Assembly: GCA_046705265.1 (NCBI GenBank)
Contig: JBJKQL010000126.1
Span: forward strand, 1 to 41,276
From: JAJYTL01 sp046705265
GTDB lineage: Bacteria > Pseudomonadota > Alphaproteobacteria > Ferrovibrionales > Ferrovibrionaceae
Direction: 5' to 3'
Length of the DNA stretch: 41,276 nt
Made by a program: the position numbers and the translations under genes. Of this stretch, positions 23,186-31,421 are shown piece by piece; within the stretch, counting starts at the first letter, position 1, and each line of letters opens with the position of its first letter. Under the pieces are notes generated by a model. It searched no databases and was not told the DNA's origin. It saw only the letters and a program-made list of their open reading frames with translations.

Positions 23186-24064
23186 CTAGTCCTCAAGCTC
23201 ACGATAAAGGGCGGTGATTTCTTCCGCAGCGAGATTGGATTTGTGGTGCCACTCCATGTTATTCTCGGCGTACGATATCCCTTTCCCCTTGATGGTATGC
23301 GCGATGATCGCGTTTGGCCGATTACCTTTGGCGAAGGGGATCTCCCGCAAAACCATTCTCAAGGCTGAAACATCATGGCCATCGACCTCTCGAACGGCGA
23401 AGCCGAAGCTTTGCCATTTGTCCACAAGCGGCTCGAGATCCTGTACTTCGGCAGTCGAGGCATATGATTGGTGCCTATTGTAATCAACGATGATGGTGAA
23501 GTTATCGAGCCGATGCTTGGCTGCACACATCGCCGCCTCCCACACCGAACCTTCGTTGATTTCGCCATCCCCGGTAATGACAAAAACGCGCCATTCGCGC
23601 CCCTTCAGTCGCGCCGCCTGGGCAAGACCAAGGCCAATCGAAGGGCCATGACCAAGCGCACCGGTCGAGGCTTCGACGCCAGGAACCTTATTCGCATCAG
23701 GATGTCCACCGAGAATGCCGTCAAAACGGCAAAAGCGGTCGAGTTCCGAACGCGGAAAATACCCCTTGTCCGCGAGGATGGCATAGAGGCCAAGGCAACC
23801 GTGACCCTTTGAAAGCAGAAGGCGGTCCCGCTCTTCCCACACCGGATCGTTCGGATCGTGGCGCAGCACGTCGTCGTAAAGAACGCGCAGAAGTTCAATC
23901 GCCGAAAACGCAGAGCCAAGATGGCCCCGGTTACCCCCTCGCAGACCATCGATTGCGAGACGGCGGAGGTGTCGGGATCGCTCATCAAGCGGGGGCGGCT
24001 CTGGTGTAAAAGCTGCCTCGGCACGGGCCAGCGCCGTCGTGAAGAAGTTTGTATTAGCCGTCAC
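23186..24064 (-). CDS. transketolase N-terminal half (split, ThDP-binding)
   Basis: A 292-residue protein with the ThDP/PP-binding domain. The GDG-N motif is GDGEINEGSVWEAA (165-178), followed by FTIIVDYNRHQS. KGHGCLGLYAIL and GALGHGPSIGLGLAQA are also typical, as is AHTIKGKGISYAENN near the end. It forms one active enzyme with the C-half gene directly downstream. The start codon overlaps the stop of the kinase-like gene by about 11 bases. Being split and inside a carbohydrate cluster, it is not likely to be the housekeeping transketolase; a dedicated supply of a ketose phosphate (for example sedoheptulose 7-phosphate or a longer ketose) is inferred. Confidence 0.93.
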   Translation of the reverse strand: MTANTNFFTTALARAEAAFTPEPPPLDERSRHLRRLAIDGLRGGNRGHLGSAFSAIELLRVLYDDVLRHDPNDPVWEERDRLLLSKGHGCLGLYAILADKGYFPRSELDRFCRFDGILGGHPDANKVPGVEASTGALGHGPSIGLGLAQAARLKGREWRVFVITGDGEINEGSVWEAAMCAAKHRLDNFTIIVDYNRHQSYASTAEVQDLEPLVDKWQSFGFAVREVDGHDVSALRMVLREIPFAKGNRPNAIIAHTIKGKGISYAENNMEWHHKSNLAAEEITALYRELED

Positions 24065-25103
24065 TCGGAATCCCCCCGTTGCCTATCGCCAGCCGTGCGA
24101 GGAGCCGTTTCGCCTTCTCAAGTTGACGAGAGGCCATCGCCTCCTGATCTTCGGCTCCGGCAAAGGCGCGTCGGTGCCATCGCTCGGGTAGAAATTCGTT
24201 TAGAAGTATCGCGACCCAGCGCAGGCCGAACAGCGTATAGAGCAGTCTCAGGCGTAGTGAAAAGGCCGGATCGCCGGCAAACAATGCTTCCGCGCCGAGG
24301 TGGAACCGTCTCTTTTCCGCTGATCTAAGGTGCATACCTGGATGCAACAAAAAGTCAGCCACGAGTTTTACCGGGTCATCCCAGCCGAAGTATTCAAAAT
24401 CAACAAACACGAGCCGCCGGTCGCCGGTGCGAAGAGCGTTATGAAAGCCAAAGTCGCTCGGCGAAAGGGTTTGATAGGCCGAATCCAACGGCACGCCGAA
24501 GTCCATGCCCGCATCGCCAAAACCTCGCTTGGCCGTCGCTGTATAGATTGCCAATAGCGGTGCAAATCTCCCTTCAAGAAACTCCGAGAGCGATGGTTTC
24601 TTTTTCGCCGCTCGCCGTAGTCGCGAAAGACGATTCTCAATCTGATCGACCAGCATATCGCCCGACAGACAGGCCTCAGTCGCCAGGCGTAGCTTCCGTG
24701 CATCGACATGTGAGGCACAATGTTTCAGATCACCAATGAAGGTCAGAGCCGCGTCGATATCCCGCGATCCGACACGGGCGACAGGCTCGCCATCCACCCA
24801 GGAAAACAATGCGCAGGCCGTCGTGGCGTCGCGCGCCATAAGTCGCGGCACCATGCGCAAACCTTGACGCCAAAGAAAGCTCAAGCCCTGGCATTCTCTG
24901 CCGATTCGATCGCGAGAATCATCACGGTCACGGAGATAGACCTTTAGCGCGTAAGCAGAGCCGTTTTCACCCTCTACCCGGAACAGGCGGTTGTTGCCAC
25001 CGCCTCTGACCACAACAAGGCGGCGGACAGGCGTATCGGCCAAGGCTGATGCGGTCGCGGCAAGTGCCGCGAGGTCAGGCATGGGCGCGACTGGCAAAGA
25101 CAT
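24054..25103 (-). CDS. APH/choline-kinase-like phosphotransferase
   Basis: A kinase of about 349 residues with the aminoglycoside-phosphotransferase fold. The N-lobe has RGGGNNRLFRV (glycine loop) and SAYALKVYL (ATP-binding Lys). The C-lobe has LSPSDFGFHNAL, where the usual HxDxxxxN reads S-D-F-G-F-H-N, and VFVDFEYFGWDDPVKLVADF as the metal-binding DFE segment. It probably phosphorylates a sugar or its precursor. The start at 25103 overlaps the preceding gene by 29 bases; ATG 25082 is the alternative and gives an eight-base overlap. An in-frame extension to 25382 is rejected because it runs through the HAD gene. Both proposed starts lack a strong ribosome-binding site. Confidence 0.85.
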   Translation of the reverse strand: MSLPVAPMPDLAALAATASALADTPVRRLVVVRGGGNNRLFRVEGENGSAYALKVYLRDRDDSRDRIGRECQGLSFLWRQGLRMVPRLMARDATTACALFSWVDGEPVARVGSRDIDAALTFIGDLKHCASHVDARKLRLATEACLSGDMLVDQIENRLSRLRRAAKKKPSLSEFLEGRFAPLLAIYTATAKRGFGDAGMDFGVPLDSAYQTLSPSDFGFHNALRTGDRRLVFVDFEYFGWDDPVKLVADFLLHPGMHLRSAEKRRFHLGAEALFAGDPAFSLRLRLLYTLFGLRWVAILLNEFLPERWHRRAFAGAEDQEAMASRQLEKAKRLLARLAIGNGGIPSDG

Positions 25104-25704
25104 AATCGCTGATTCCGTCCCAGTCGCGAAAGCGGATCCACCCGCCCTGCTCACTCGTCGAATCTTGCTGCGGCGCGAAAAGAATCGCCTTGACGTCGCT
25201 TGGAAACCCCGGTTCCTCAAACACCTCCGGCAGGTCATCGATGAAATGGCTACAGCCAAGGGTGGATATGCGGGCGACCTTGGCTTGCCGTGTCGGCTCA
25301 AAATAGACTTGCTCCGGCCTAAGTCCGAGGCCAGATTCCGTAAAGAACCCCTTATTCTCCATCCACCGCAACGCCACTGCACAGTGATCCGTCCCAGTCT
25401 CGTCCACAGGCGAATGTCTTGTCTTGTGACTTACGATGCGAACGGGAATGTGCGCTGCCCTGCAGCGCTCCAGAAAAACGTCGACGCCCTTTATAAGCTC
25501 CGCCTCAGCCATACGCTGGCCATAGACGAGTGCCTGCAGACGTTGCCATTGGCCCTCACCGGCCTCGCCCTTGGCACGAAGGGCATCACGCACACCTTGC
25601 TTGCTGGTCGCGCATGATTCAAGCAGACCAAGTTCTTCGGCCGATGCGGTGAAAAGGCGATCATAGCCGGCAACGGTGTTATCAAAATCGATGCCGATCA
25701 ACAT
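25075..25704 (-). CDS. HAD-superfamily phosphatase
   Basis: A HAD protein of about 209 residues. Motif I is IGIDFDNTVAGYD with both catalytic aspartates. Motif II is in VRIVSHKT, and motif IV in SHFIDDLPEVFEEPG. It is likely to remove a phosphate from a sugar phosphate, which in GmhB-like fashion would fit a heptose-type pathway beside the GmhA-like and HldE-like genes; sequence similarity to GmhB itself is not evident. The ATG at 25704 has GGGAAGG just upstream; ATG 25716 is four codons earlier. The longer frame to 25863 overlaps the isomerase gene and is not supported. It ends within the start region of the kinase gene. Confidence 0.86.
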   Translation of the reverse strand: MLIGIDFDNTVAGYDRLFTASAEELGLLESCATSKQGVRDALRAKGEAGEGQWQRLQALVYGQRMAEAELIKGVDVFLERCRAAHIPVRIVSHKTRHSPVDETGTDHCAVALRWMENKGFFTESGLGLRPEQVYFEPTRQAKVARISTLGCSHFIDDLPEVFEEPGFPSDVKAILFAPQQDSTSEQGGWIRFRDWDGISDYVFASRAHA

Positions 25705-25768
25705 GCGCCTTCCCATCCCAGCGGAAGACCTAAGCCTATGCTTGTGATCGTAAAAAAATGGTTTATGG

Positions 25769-26401
25769 TCACCCGTCGACGACGACGAATTCTTGCGTCC
25801 GATGCGCAATTTCCGCTCGTTCAGCAACATCGCCATAGCCGCAGGCAATATCGAGGATTGCATGCAGGATCGCGAGGTGCGTTACCTCGACGAAGCCATA
25901 GGAATGATCTGAAATATAGAGGTTGTGATCCCCCAACCTGCGAAGCCTATTGTTCCCGGCGAAGCCACTGAGGGTTATCACCGTGGCTTCGATCATGCGC
26001 GCGGCAATCGCTGCGTTCAAAATATTCGGTGAATTTCCCGACGATGAAATCGCGACCAGAACGTCATTTGGACGGCCTAGCATCTCGATCTGTTTGGCAT
26101 AGACGTTTTGATAGCCTAAATCGTTCCCAAGGCACGTCAACGCTGCTGCGTCCGTAAAACAGATGGCGCGAAGATTGCCGTTCTTGCTGAAATCGATTGC
26201 CATGTGGCTCGCGATTGTGCTTGAGCCGCCGTTGCCCACGAACATGACCTTGTTGCCGGCTTCATGGGTAGCCCGAAAGAGTGCGATCATTTGCTCGAAG
26301 AAGCATTCGAGCGTCACCTCGCTCCCCGCCCGGTCGGTAATTCTCGCCGCAAGTGGCAAGTCGCGCAGATTGGTGAAATAGCGCTCCAGACGCTGCTTCA
26401 T
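25769..26401 (-). CDS. SIS-domain phosphoheptose isomerase-like (GmhA family)
   Basis: A 210-residue SIS-domain protein resembling GmhA, which converts sedoheptulose 7-phosphate to D-glycero-heptose 7-phosphate. Visible features are KVMFVGNGGSSTIASHMAID (sugar-phosphate loop), VAISSSGNSPNIL (second SIS loop), VITLSGFAGN and a C-terminal VEVTHLAILHAILDI. The substrate loop GNGGSS with ASH replaces the typical GNGGSAADAQH, so the substrate may differ from that of housekeeping GmhA. It lies between the HldE-like gene (six bases away) and the HAD gene, the context of an NDP-heptose-like pathway. Confidence 0.9.
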   Translation of the reverse strand: MKQRLERYFTNLRDLPLAARITDRAGSEVTLECFFEQMIALFRATHEAGNKVMFVGNGGSSTIASHMAIDFSKNGNLRAICFTDAAALTCLGNDLGYQNVYAKQIEMLGRPNDVLVAISSSGNSPNILNAAIAARMIEATVITLSGFAGNNRLRRLGDHNLYISDHSYGFVEVTHLAILHAILDIACGYGDVAERAEIAHRTQEFVVVDG

Positions 26402-26407
26402 GCTGTC

Positions 26408-28003
26408 CTACTTCAAAAACGCCGTGAGAAACTTGACCAGCGGCACCTTTTCCACCGAGCGTCGGTGTCCAACGATGCCGACTTTAAGGGCCCCAACAGC
26501 ATTGCCGATAAGGCCGGCAACCTCCATCGGTGCGCCAGCGGCAACGATTGGTGAGGTAATGGCAAGGAATGCGTCCCCTGCGCCTACCGTATCTACCACT
26601 TGCTTGGTGAAGGCCGGGACGTGATGAAGGCCATCAGCCTTATCATAAGTCAGACAGCCGTTTCGCCCCTGGGTCACGATCAAGCGATTGGTTCCGAGCG
26701 CCGGCGCGAGGCGTTCCTCGATCATGCTTCCAAGGTCGCTGAAGCGGTCGTGAAGTGCGAGACGGGCTTCCGGAGCATCGATGCAAACATAGTCCGCGCG
26801 GGGATATTTGGTGACCAAATTATAGCCATGGTTGGCGCTATTTGACTGCGCATTGACGGCAAGAAACGGCGCGTTTTCGCCAAGGATTTTGATCGTGGAA
26901 TCGGTGATCGTTCCGTGGCCGAAATCCGTGACAATGACGACGTCGGCATCGCGTATCTTACGTAAGACGACTTCACCGAGTTGCCGCTCAACTCGTCCAT
27001 TCAGAGGCGTATCGTCAAAGTGATAAACTTCGAACAACTTCCTCATATGGCCTGGGTCCACGAATCGGCATTTCCGCGTCGTCGGTATGTTTGGACGGAA
27101 CAGAAAATTGCATGAAACGTTCGGTTTTAAACTCTTGCGAATCAAACCTTCATAGCTTTCTTTCTCACCGAGTACACTGACCACTTCAACCTCGGCACAG
27201 AAGTCAGCCACATGATTCGCTGCCGCTATGACTCCGCCGGCAAAAAGTTCGCGCTGTTCAAACTTGGCCGCGATCATGTTCTCTTTTGGGGTCTTCCCCA
27301 TCGGGACCGTGTATTGGTACTCATCAACAATTGCATCGCCCACAAGAACCACGCGCTTATCGGCGATGCGATCAAGCGCGGCGAGGGTCTGCCCCAGCAT
27401 GTCAACGGCGCGAACCCGGGCGAGATAAGCGTTCACCTCGGGATCGAAGACCGCTAGATGACGGTTGATCAGGTTCGACGACGAATAGGTAATTTCCTCG
27501 GTAAAAACGATTTTGCCCCCGTAGCTTTCAATCACTCGGCGCTCGTCAGCAATTTTCCCGGTAATGTCGGACTCATCGTCTTTGTAATCCGAGCCCTTGA
27601 CGTAAATGTCGGGGCGGACGAGATGTAAGACCCCCTCGGCGCTCGGCCACTGGCTGATTGCGACATAGTCGACGCATTCCAGTGCCGAGATCATTTCAGC
27701 GCGAAAAAGTTCGGGGAAAACCGGACGACCAGGGCCCTTGTTGACATGACGGTCGGTGGTCACAGTCACGAAGAGGACATCGCCCTCGGCGTGAGCCGCT
27801 TCAAGATGACGGATATGGCCCATATGGACCAGATCGAAACAGCCGTGAGCCAGCACGACGCGGCGGCCTTCGCGCCGGCACACCTTGGCGATTTCGGCCA
27901 ATTCGTCCACGAGCTTAATTTTGTCTCGAGCACGAAGGTTGCGTTTGGGCACCACCATCGGGGGCTCGCCTTCGGTGGCTTGGCGAAGCGGCGTGACCGT
28001 CAT
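26408..28003 (-). CDS. bifunctional nucleotidyltransferase/PfkB kinase, reversed HldE order
   Basis: A 531-residue fusion. Residues about 48-180 form a cytidylyltransferase-like domain with HGCFDLVHMGHIRHLEAA (the HxGH motif is HMGH, 60-63) and VKGSDYKDDE. Residues about 205-531 form a PfkB sugar kinase with VVLVGDAIVDEY, the binding region FAGGVIAAANHVADF and the catalytic VVDTVGAGDAFLAI. Classical HldE has the kinase first and the adenylyltransferase second; here the order is reversed. It probably phosphorylates and then nucleotidylates a heptose-like sugar supplied by the GmhA-like isomerase. AGGAGAT directly before the ATG fixes the start. This is the first gene of the 12-gene minus-strand operon, divergent from the propeller protein gene. 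Confidence 0.92.
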   Translation of the reverse strand: MTVTPLRQATEGEPPMVVPKRNLRARDKIKLVDELAEIAKVCRREGRRVVLAHGCFDLVHMGHIRHLEAAHAEGDVLFVTVTTDRHVNKGPGRPVFPELFRAEMISALECVDYVAISQWPSAEGVLHLVRPDIYVKGSDYKDDESDITGKIADERRVIESYGGKIVFTEEITYSSSNLINRHLAVFDPEVNAYLARVRAVDMLGQTLAALDRIADKRVVLVGDAIVDEYQYTVPMGKTPKENMIAAKFEQRELFAGGVIAAANHVADFCAEVEVVSVLGEKESYEGLIRKSLKPNVSCNFLFRPNIPTTRKCRFVDPGHMRKLFEVYHFDDTPLNGRVERQLGEVVLRKIRDADVVIVTDFGHGTITDSTIKILGENAPFLAVNAQSNSANHGYNLVTKYPRADYVCIDAPEARLALHDRFSDLGSMIEERLAPALGTNRLIVTQGRNGCLTYDKADGLHHVPAFTKQVVDTVGAGDAFLAITSPIVAAGAPMEVAGLIGNAVGALKVGIVGHRRSVEKVPLVKFLTAFLK

Positions 28004-28256
28004 ATCTCCTGACGCCTCTGTATTTTACCCAACATTATGCGCTCGCCGGCCATTTTTCCGGGCCGGCAGGGCCACGCCAGCCTCAACGAGGCTAACGACG
28101 GATTCTGAATTGGCTCGCTTAAGATTTGGTAAACTAGCCCCCCGATTCGAAGGGGTGCTCAAATATGTCTCCCCCCATTGCGGCGCTCTTCGGTTTAAAT
28201 CGGATTTAATGATTCGCCGGCCATATTAGGGGCGCTGGCGCAAGGAGATTTTCGTT
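28004..28256. promoter_or_regulatory. divergent regulatory region with several palindromes
   Basis: This 253-base gap separates the carbohydrate operon (leftward) from the propeller protein gene (rightward). It holds GCCGGCC/GGCCGGC with a nine-base loop (28045-28067), AGCCTC-AAC-GAGGCT (28079-28093) and a perfect odd palindrome TTAAATC-G-GATTTAA (28195-28209). TCGCCGGCCAT occurs twice (about 28044 and 28213). AAGGAG precedes the start at 28257 by nine bases. A shared regulator for both directions is possible. Confidence 0.5.
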
Positions 28257-31200
28257 ATGAGTACGAGTTCGATCCCATCCCTGTTCAACATGGGCACGCT
28301 CTCGTCCTATTACGGAACCGGCGTGTCCATGGGCACCGACCTTTTGGGGCAGGCGCTGCAACAAGAGCAATCATCCGGCACTGCGCAGCAGACAAACACC
28401 GGCGCACTGGCGCTGCAATCAGCGACCCCGATTTCGGCGTCGTTGTCCGGCTCATCTTCCGGTCTGGATAGCGTGCTCAGCAGCTATTATTCTTCAGGCG
28501 TGTCCATGGGCACCTCACTCCTCGGCGAGGTCCTGGCACAGCAGAGTGGTACGTCAACCTCATCGAGCACCGCCAGCAGCCCGGCTAACGGCGGCAACCT
28601 AGCGACCGGAACCGCTGCTCCGCCCTGGACCACGTCCACGCCAACGCCCCTGACCTCGGAGACCGTATTTCAAGATGGTTCGCAGCCGCTGATCACCACG
28701 CCGCCGCCTGGCCAGTCCGGTGCTACCGGCGACATCAATAATCTCTTCTCCCTCTATGGTGGGCTCGCGAAGCTGCAGCAGCTTGCCCAGTATGCAAGCA
28801 CGGATCCGAATTCCGATCCCTTGCGGGGGTTGATCAATCAGCAGTTCCAAACTCTGCTTGGACAATATTATGCGTTTTTCAATAACGTGCAGTTCAGCAC
28901 GGTGAACGTTATCCCCGGTATCGCCAATTCTTCTGTCAGCTCCTCCGTTACCCAACCCTCGACGCCCACGAGCTATATCGGCGGCATGGTGGCGAGCGAC
29001 CCGACGCAAGCCATTTCTGGGCTGAACACCAGTGAATCTTTTAACATCACGATAAAAAACGGTAATTCAACGACCGCTGTACCGATCAATCTTTCGCAGG
29101 TAAGCGGCACTCTCAACCTCAACAATATCGTCAAGTACATCAACTCTCAGCTTTCCGCGGCCGGAGTTGGAACGATTTTCGAAGTTAACCAGACGGGTGT
29201 GTCGCAATATGGCATCCAAGTGGTGCCGGGAACCAATGAAACCGTGTCGCTCAGTCCCTCGGGCTCGGCAAGCTCGCAACCCGCCGTTTATGTCACCAGC
29301 ACTGCCGGTGGCGGTCCCGATTCCTATGGTATCTTGCGCAAGTTCGACGGCCTGTCGAGCACCTCGGCAACCCAAGAATTTCAGAACAACATCAATGCCG
29401 ATCCCGCGCCCGTAACCAGCTCAAGCGGCAGTTCGTCGACGGGCAATTACGATCCATCAACGCAGGCACTTGCCACGGCAACCGACGCAAACGGTAATGT
29501 CTATGTCGTCGGCACCACCGACGGCAACCTCGCCGGCCAGGCTAATAACGGCTCTCAAGACGTCTATCTGCAGAAATTTGACCCTACGGGAAAACTGGTA
29601 TGGAGTCAGCTCCTGGGTGCGACCGGCGCGGCGAGCGGCTATGGCGTCACGGTCGATTCCAGTGGTAACGTCATCGTAACCGGCAATACGACGCAGCCAC
29701 TTAACCCCGATAGTGTCAGTTCTTCAAGCAGCGCCTTCGTGACGAAATTTGATTCCACCGGCCAACAGATCTTCACCTATCAGTTGCCGACCGCGTCCCC
29801 GACCACCGGCCTTGCGGTTACCACCGATTCCTCAGGTAGCGTCTACGTTGCCGGCCAGGTCAACGGCACCGTCGGCAGTGGCGCCACCTCTGGCGGTGGC
29901 ACGGACGCTTTCCTGACCAAGCTGAGCTCGACTGGAACGCTCGACTACAGTCAGCAGTTCGGCGGCAATGGCAATCAGAAAGCAAGCGGCGTCGCCGTGG
30001 ACAGCTCTGGAAACGTATATGTTCTCTATAACAATCAAAGCACTGGCAACGCCTATCTCGCGCAATTCAGCGGGTCCAGTGGCACGATGAATTATGACAC
30101 CAATCTCGGCACGGTCGGACAGGGAGGCGCCAGCGCCCTTGCACTCGACGGATCCGGAAATATCTATGTCACCGGCTCGACATCCTCCGGTGGCCTAAAT
30201 GGCGCCGTACAGACCGCTTATGCCGGCGGCACGGAAGCCTTCGTCAGCCAAGTTAACGCCAGCACCGGCGCCGTGAACAACGTAAGCTACATCGCCGCCA
30301 ATAATGGATCCGCCAACGCCGCGGCAACCGGCATCGCCGTCAATGGCAGCACCGTCTACCTTTCCGGCACCACCAATGGCGCTCTTTCCGGCAGCAGCTT
30401 CGTCGGTACCGCCGGCAATAGTGACAGTTTCCTTGCTACCGTCGATGGCAGCACCGGCGCCGTCACCAACGTCCAGCAATTTGGTGGTACCTTTAGCGAA
30501 TCTGGAACGGGCGTGGCCTTCGCGAGCGATGGCACGTCAGTTCTCACTGCGCTTGGGCTTCCAAATGACACTGTTCCACCACCTTCTTCGACCTCCATCA
30601 CGTCCTTGAGCGCGGCACGTGCCGGCGATAGCTTCCAGATTTCGGTTAATGGCGGCGCCCGGCAGACGGTCACTCTCGGAACCACCGATACCCTCGGTTC
30701 TCTCGCCACCGCAATCGACCTCATTCTCGGCAGCAATGGCACTGCCCAGGTCGTTCAGTCCGGTAATAACAGCTCGCTCCAGATTACAGCCGCTGCCGGC
30801 AACAAGATCACCTTCTCGACGGGCCCGACGGGCTTTGATCTCTTAAAGCCTCTCGGAATTACCGCCGGATCGATTTACGGGCCAACAGTATCGAGCACAA
30901 CCGACACAAGTTCGTCCAGCTCGAGCACAAACTCGAGTGCAGGGCCGATCCCAACACAGTCCCAAATTGACCAAGCACTATTCGGCGGGTCGCCCACCTA
31001 CACGCCCCCGACCGCCGGTAGTGCCAGCGCAAATTCAGCCGATTCCACCTTCGCGCTCGGGATCAGCCAGGGCACAGATGTCTTGACTCAACAGGACGCC
31101 GGCAATGCGCTGACCTTGATCAACGGCGCAATCGCCCAGGTCGAGGCCGCTTACCAGTACATCACCCAAGGACCGCCGCCGCCGCCTCAGGCCTCAACCG

Positions 31201-31325
31201 GCACCGTACCCGCCTATCTCTCGGCTCAGCTCGCGAGCTATCAGCAAGCGTTGTCCGCGGTGCAAAATGGCACCAACGAAAGCGCCTCGACTTCGCTCGC
31301 CGGACTCCTTACGACGATCGCCTGA
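28257..31325 (+). CDS. large Cys-free protein with SBBP-like beta-propeller and flagellin-like flanks
   Basis: A 1022-residue protein very rich in Ser, Thr, Gly and Asn, with no cysteine. The core (about 405-790) carries at least six beta-propeller repeats of the form D-x-x-G-N-V-Y-V-x-G-x-T (NGNVYVVGTT, SGNVIVTGNT, SGSVYVAGQV, SGNIYVTGST and others), as in SBBP repeat proteins. Two flanking regions (about 255-350 and 780-870) resemble flagellin/hook-type insert domains. The C-terminus has NALTLINGAIAQVEAAYQYI, like a flagellin C-terminal helix. The N-terminal segment LSSYYGTGVSMGTDLLGQAL is repeated 59 residues later as LSSYYSSGVSMGTSLLGEVL. No classical signal peptide is seen. Surface exposure and glycosylation by the neighbouring sugar operon are inferences. 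AAGGAG supports the start. Confidence 0.75.
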   Translation: MSTSSIPSLFNMGTLSSYYGTGVSMGTDLLGQALQQEQSSGTAQQTNTGALALQSATPISASLSGSSSGLDSVLSSYYSSGVSMGTSLLGEVLAQQSGTSTSSSTASSPANGGNLATGTAAPPWTTSTPTPLTSETVFQDGSQPLITTPPPGQSGATGDINNLFSLYGGLAKLQQLAQYASTDPNSDPLRGLINQQFQTLLGQYYAFFNNVQFSTVNVIPGIANSSVSSSVTQPSTPTSYIGGMVASDPTQAISGLNTSESFNITIKNGNSTTAVPINLSQVSGTLNLNNIVKYINSQLSAAGVGTIFEVNQTGVSQYGIQVVPGTNETVSLSPSGSASSQPAVYVTSTAGGGPDSYGILRKFDGLSSTSATQEFQNNINADPAPVTSSSGSSSTGNYDPSTQALATATDANGNVYVVGTTDGNLAGQANNGSQDVYLQKFDPTGKLVWSQLLGATGAASGYGVTVDSSGNVIVTGNTTQPLNPDSVSSSSSAFVTKFDSTGQQIFTYQLPTASPTTGLAVTTDSSGSVYVAGQVNGTVGSGATSGGGTDAFLTKLSSTGTLDYSQQFGGNGNQKASGVAVDSSGNVYVLYNNQSTGNAYLAQFSGSSGTMNYDTNLGTVGQGGASALALDGSGNIYVTGSTSSGGLNGAVQTAYAGGTEAFVSQVNASTGAVNNVSYIAANNGSANAAATGIAVNGSTVYLSGTTNGALSGSSFVGTAGNSDSFLATVDGSTGAVTNVQQFGGTFSESGTGVAFASDGTSVLTALGLPNDTVPPPSSTSITSLSAARAGDSFQISVNGGARQTVTLGTTDTLGSLATAIDLILGSNGTAQVVQSGNNSSLQITAAAGNKITFSTGPTGFDLLKPLGITAGSIYGPTVSSTTDTSSSSSSTNSSAGPIPTQSQIDQALFGGSPTYTPPTAGSASANSADSTFALGISQGTDVLTQQDAGNALTLINGAIAQVEAAYQYITQGPPPPPQASTGTVPAYLSAQLASYQQALSAVQNGTNESASTSLAGLLTTIA

Positions 31326-31421
31326 ACCGCCCCGCATCCTTGTCGGCGACGGCGCTACCAAACGCAGCTTGGCAAGGACCACCGCAGGGGTAATCATGGC
31401 TGCTTGATCGGAGGGTCTCCG

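Noticed and set aside
25082..25382. N-terminal extension of the APH-like kinase
   Set aside because: It lies wholly within the HAD phosphatase gene in another frame and shows no kinase features.
25705..25863. N-terminal extension of the HAD phosphatase
   Set aside because: It overlaps the GmhA-like gene and precedes the IDFDNT start of homology; a ribosome-binding site supports 25704.
29484..30375. CRISPR or tandem DNA repeat
   Set aside because: The periodicity is of protein blades (SGNVYVxG); the DNA repeats are divergent, and no CRISPR array was seen elsewhere in the window.
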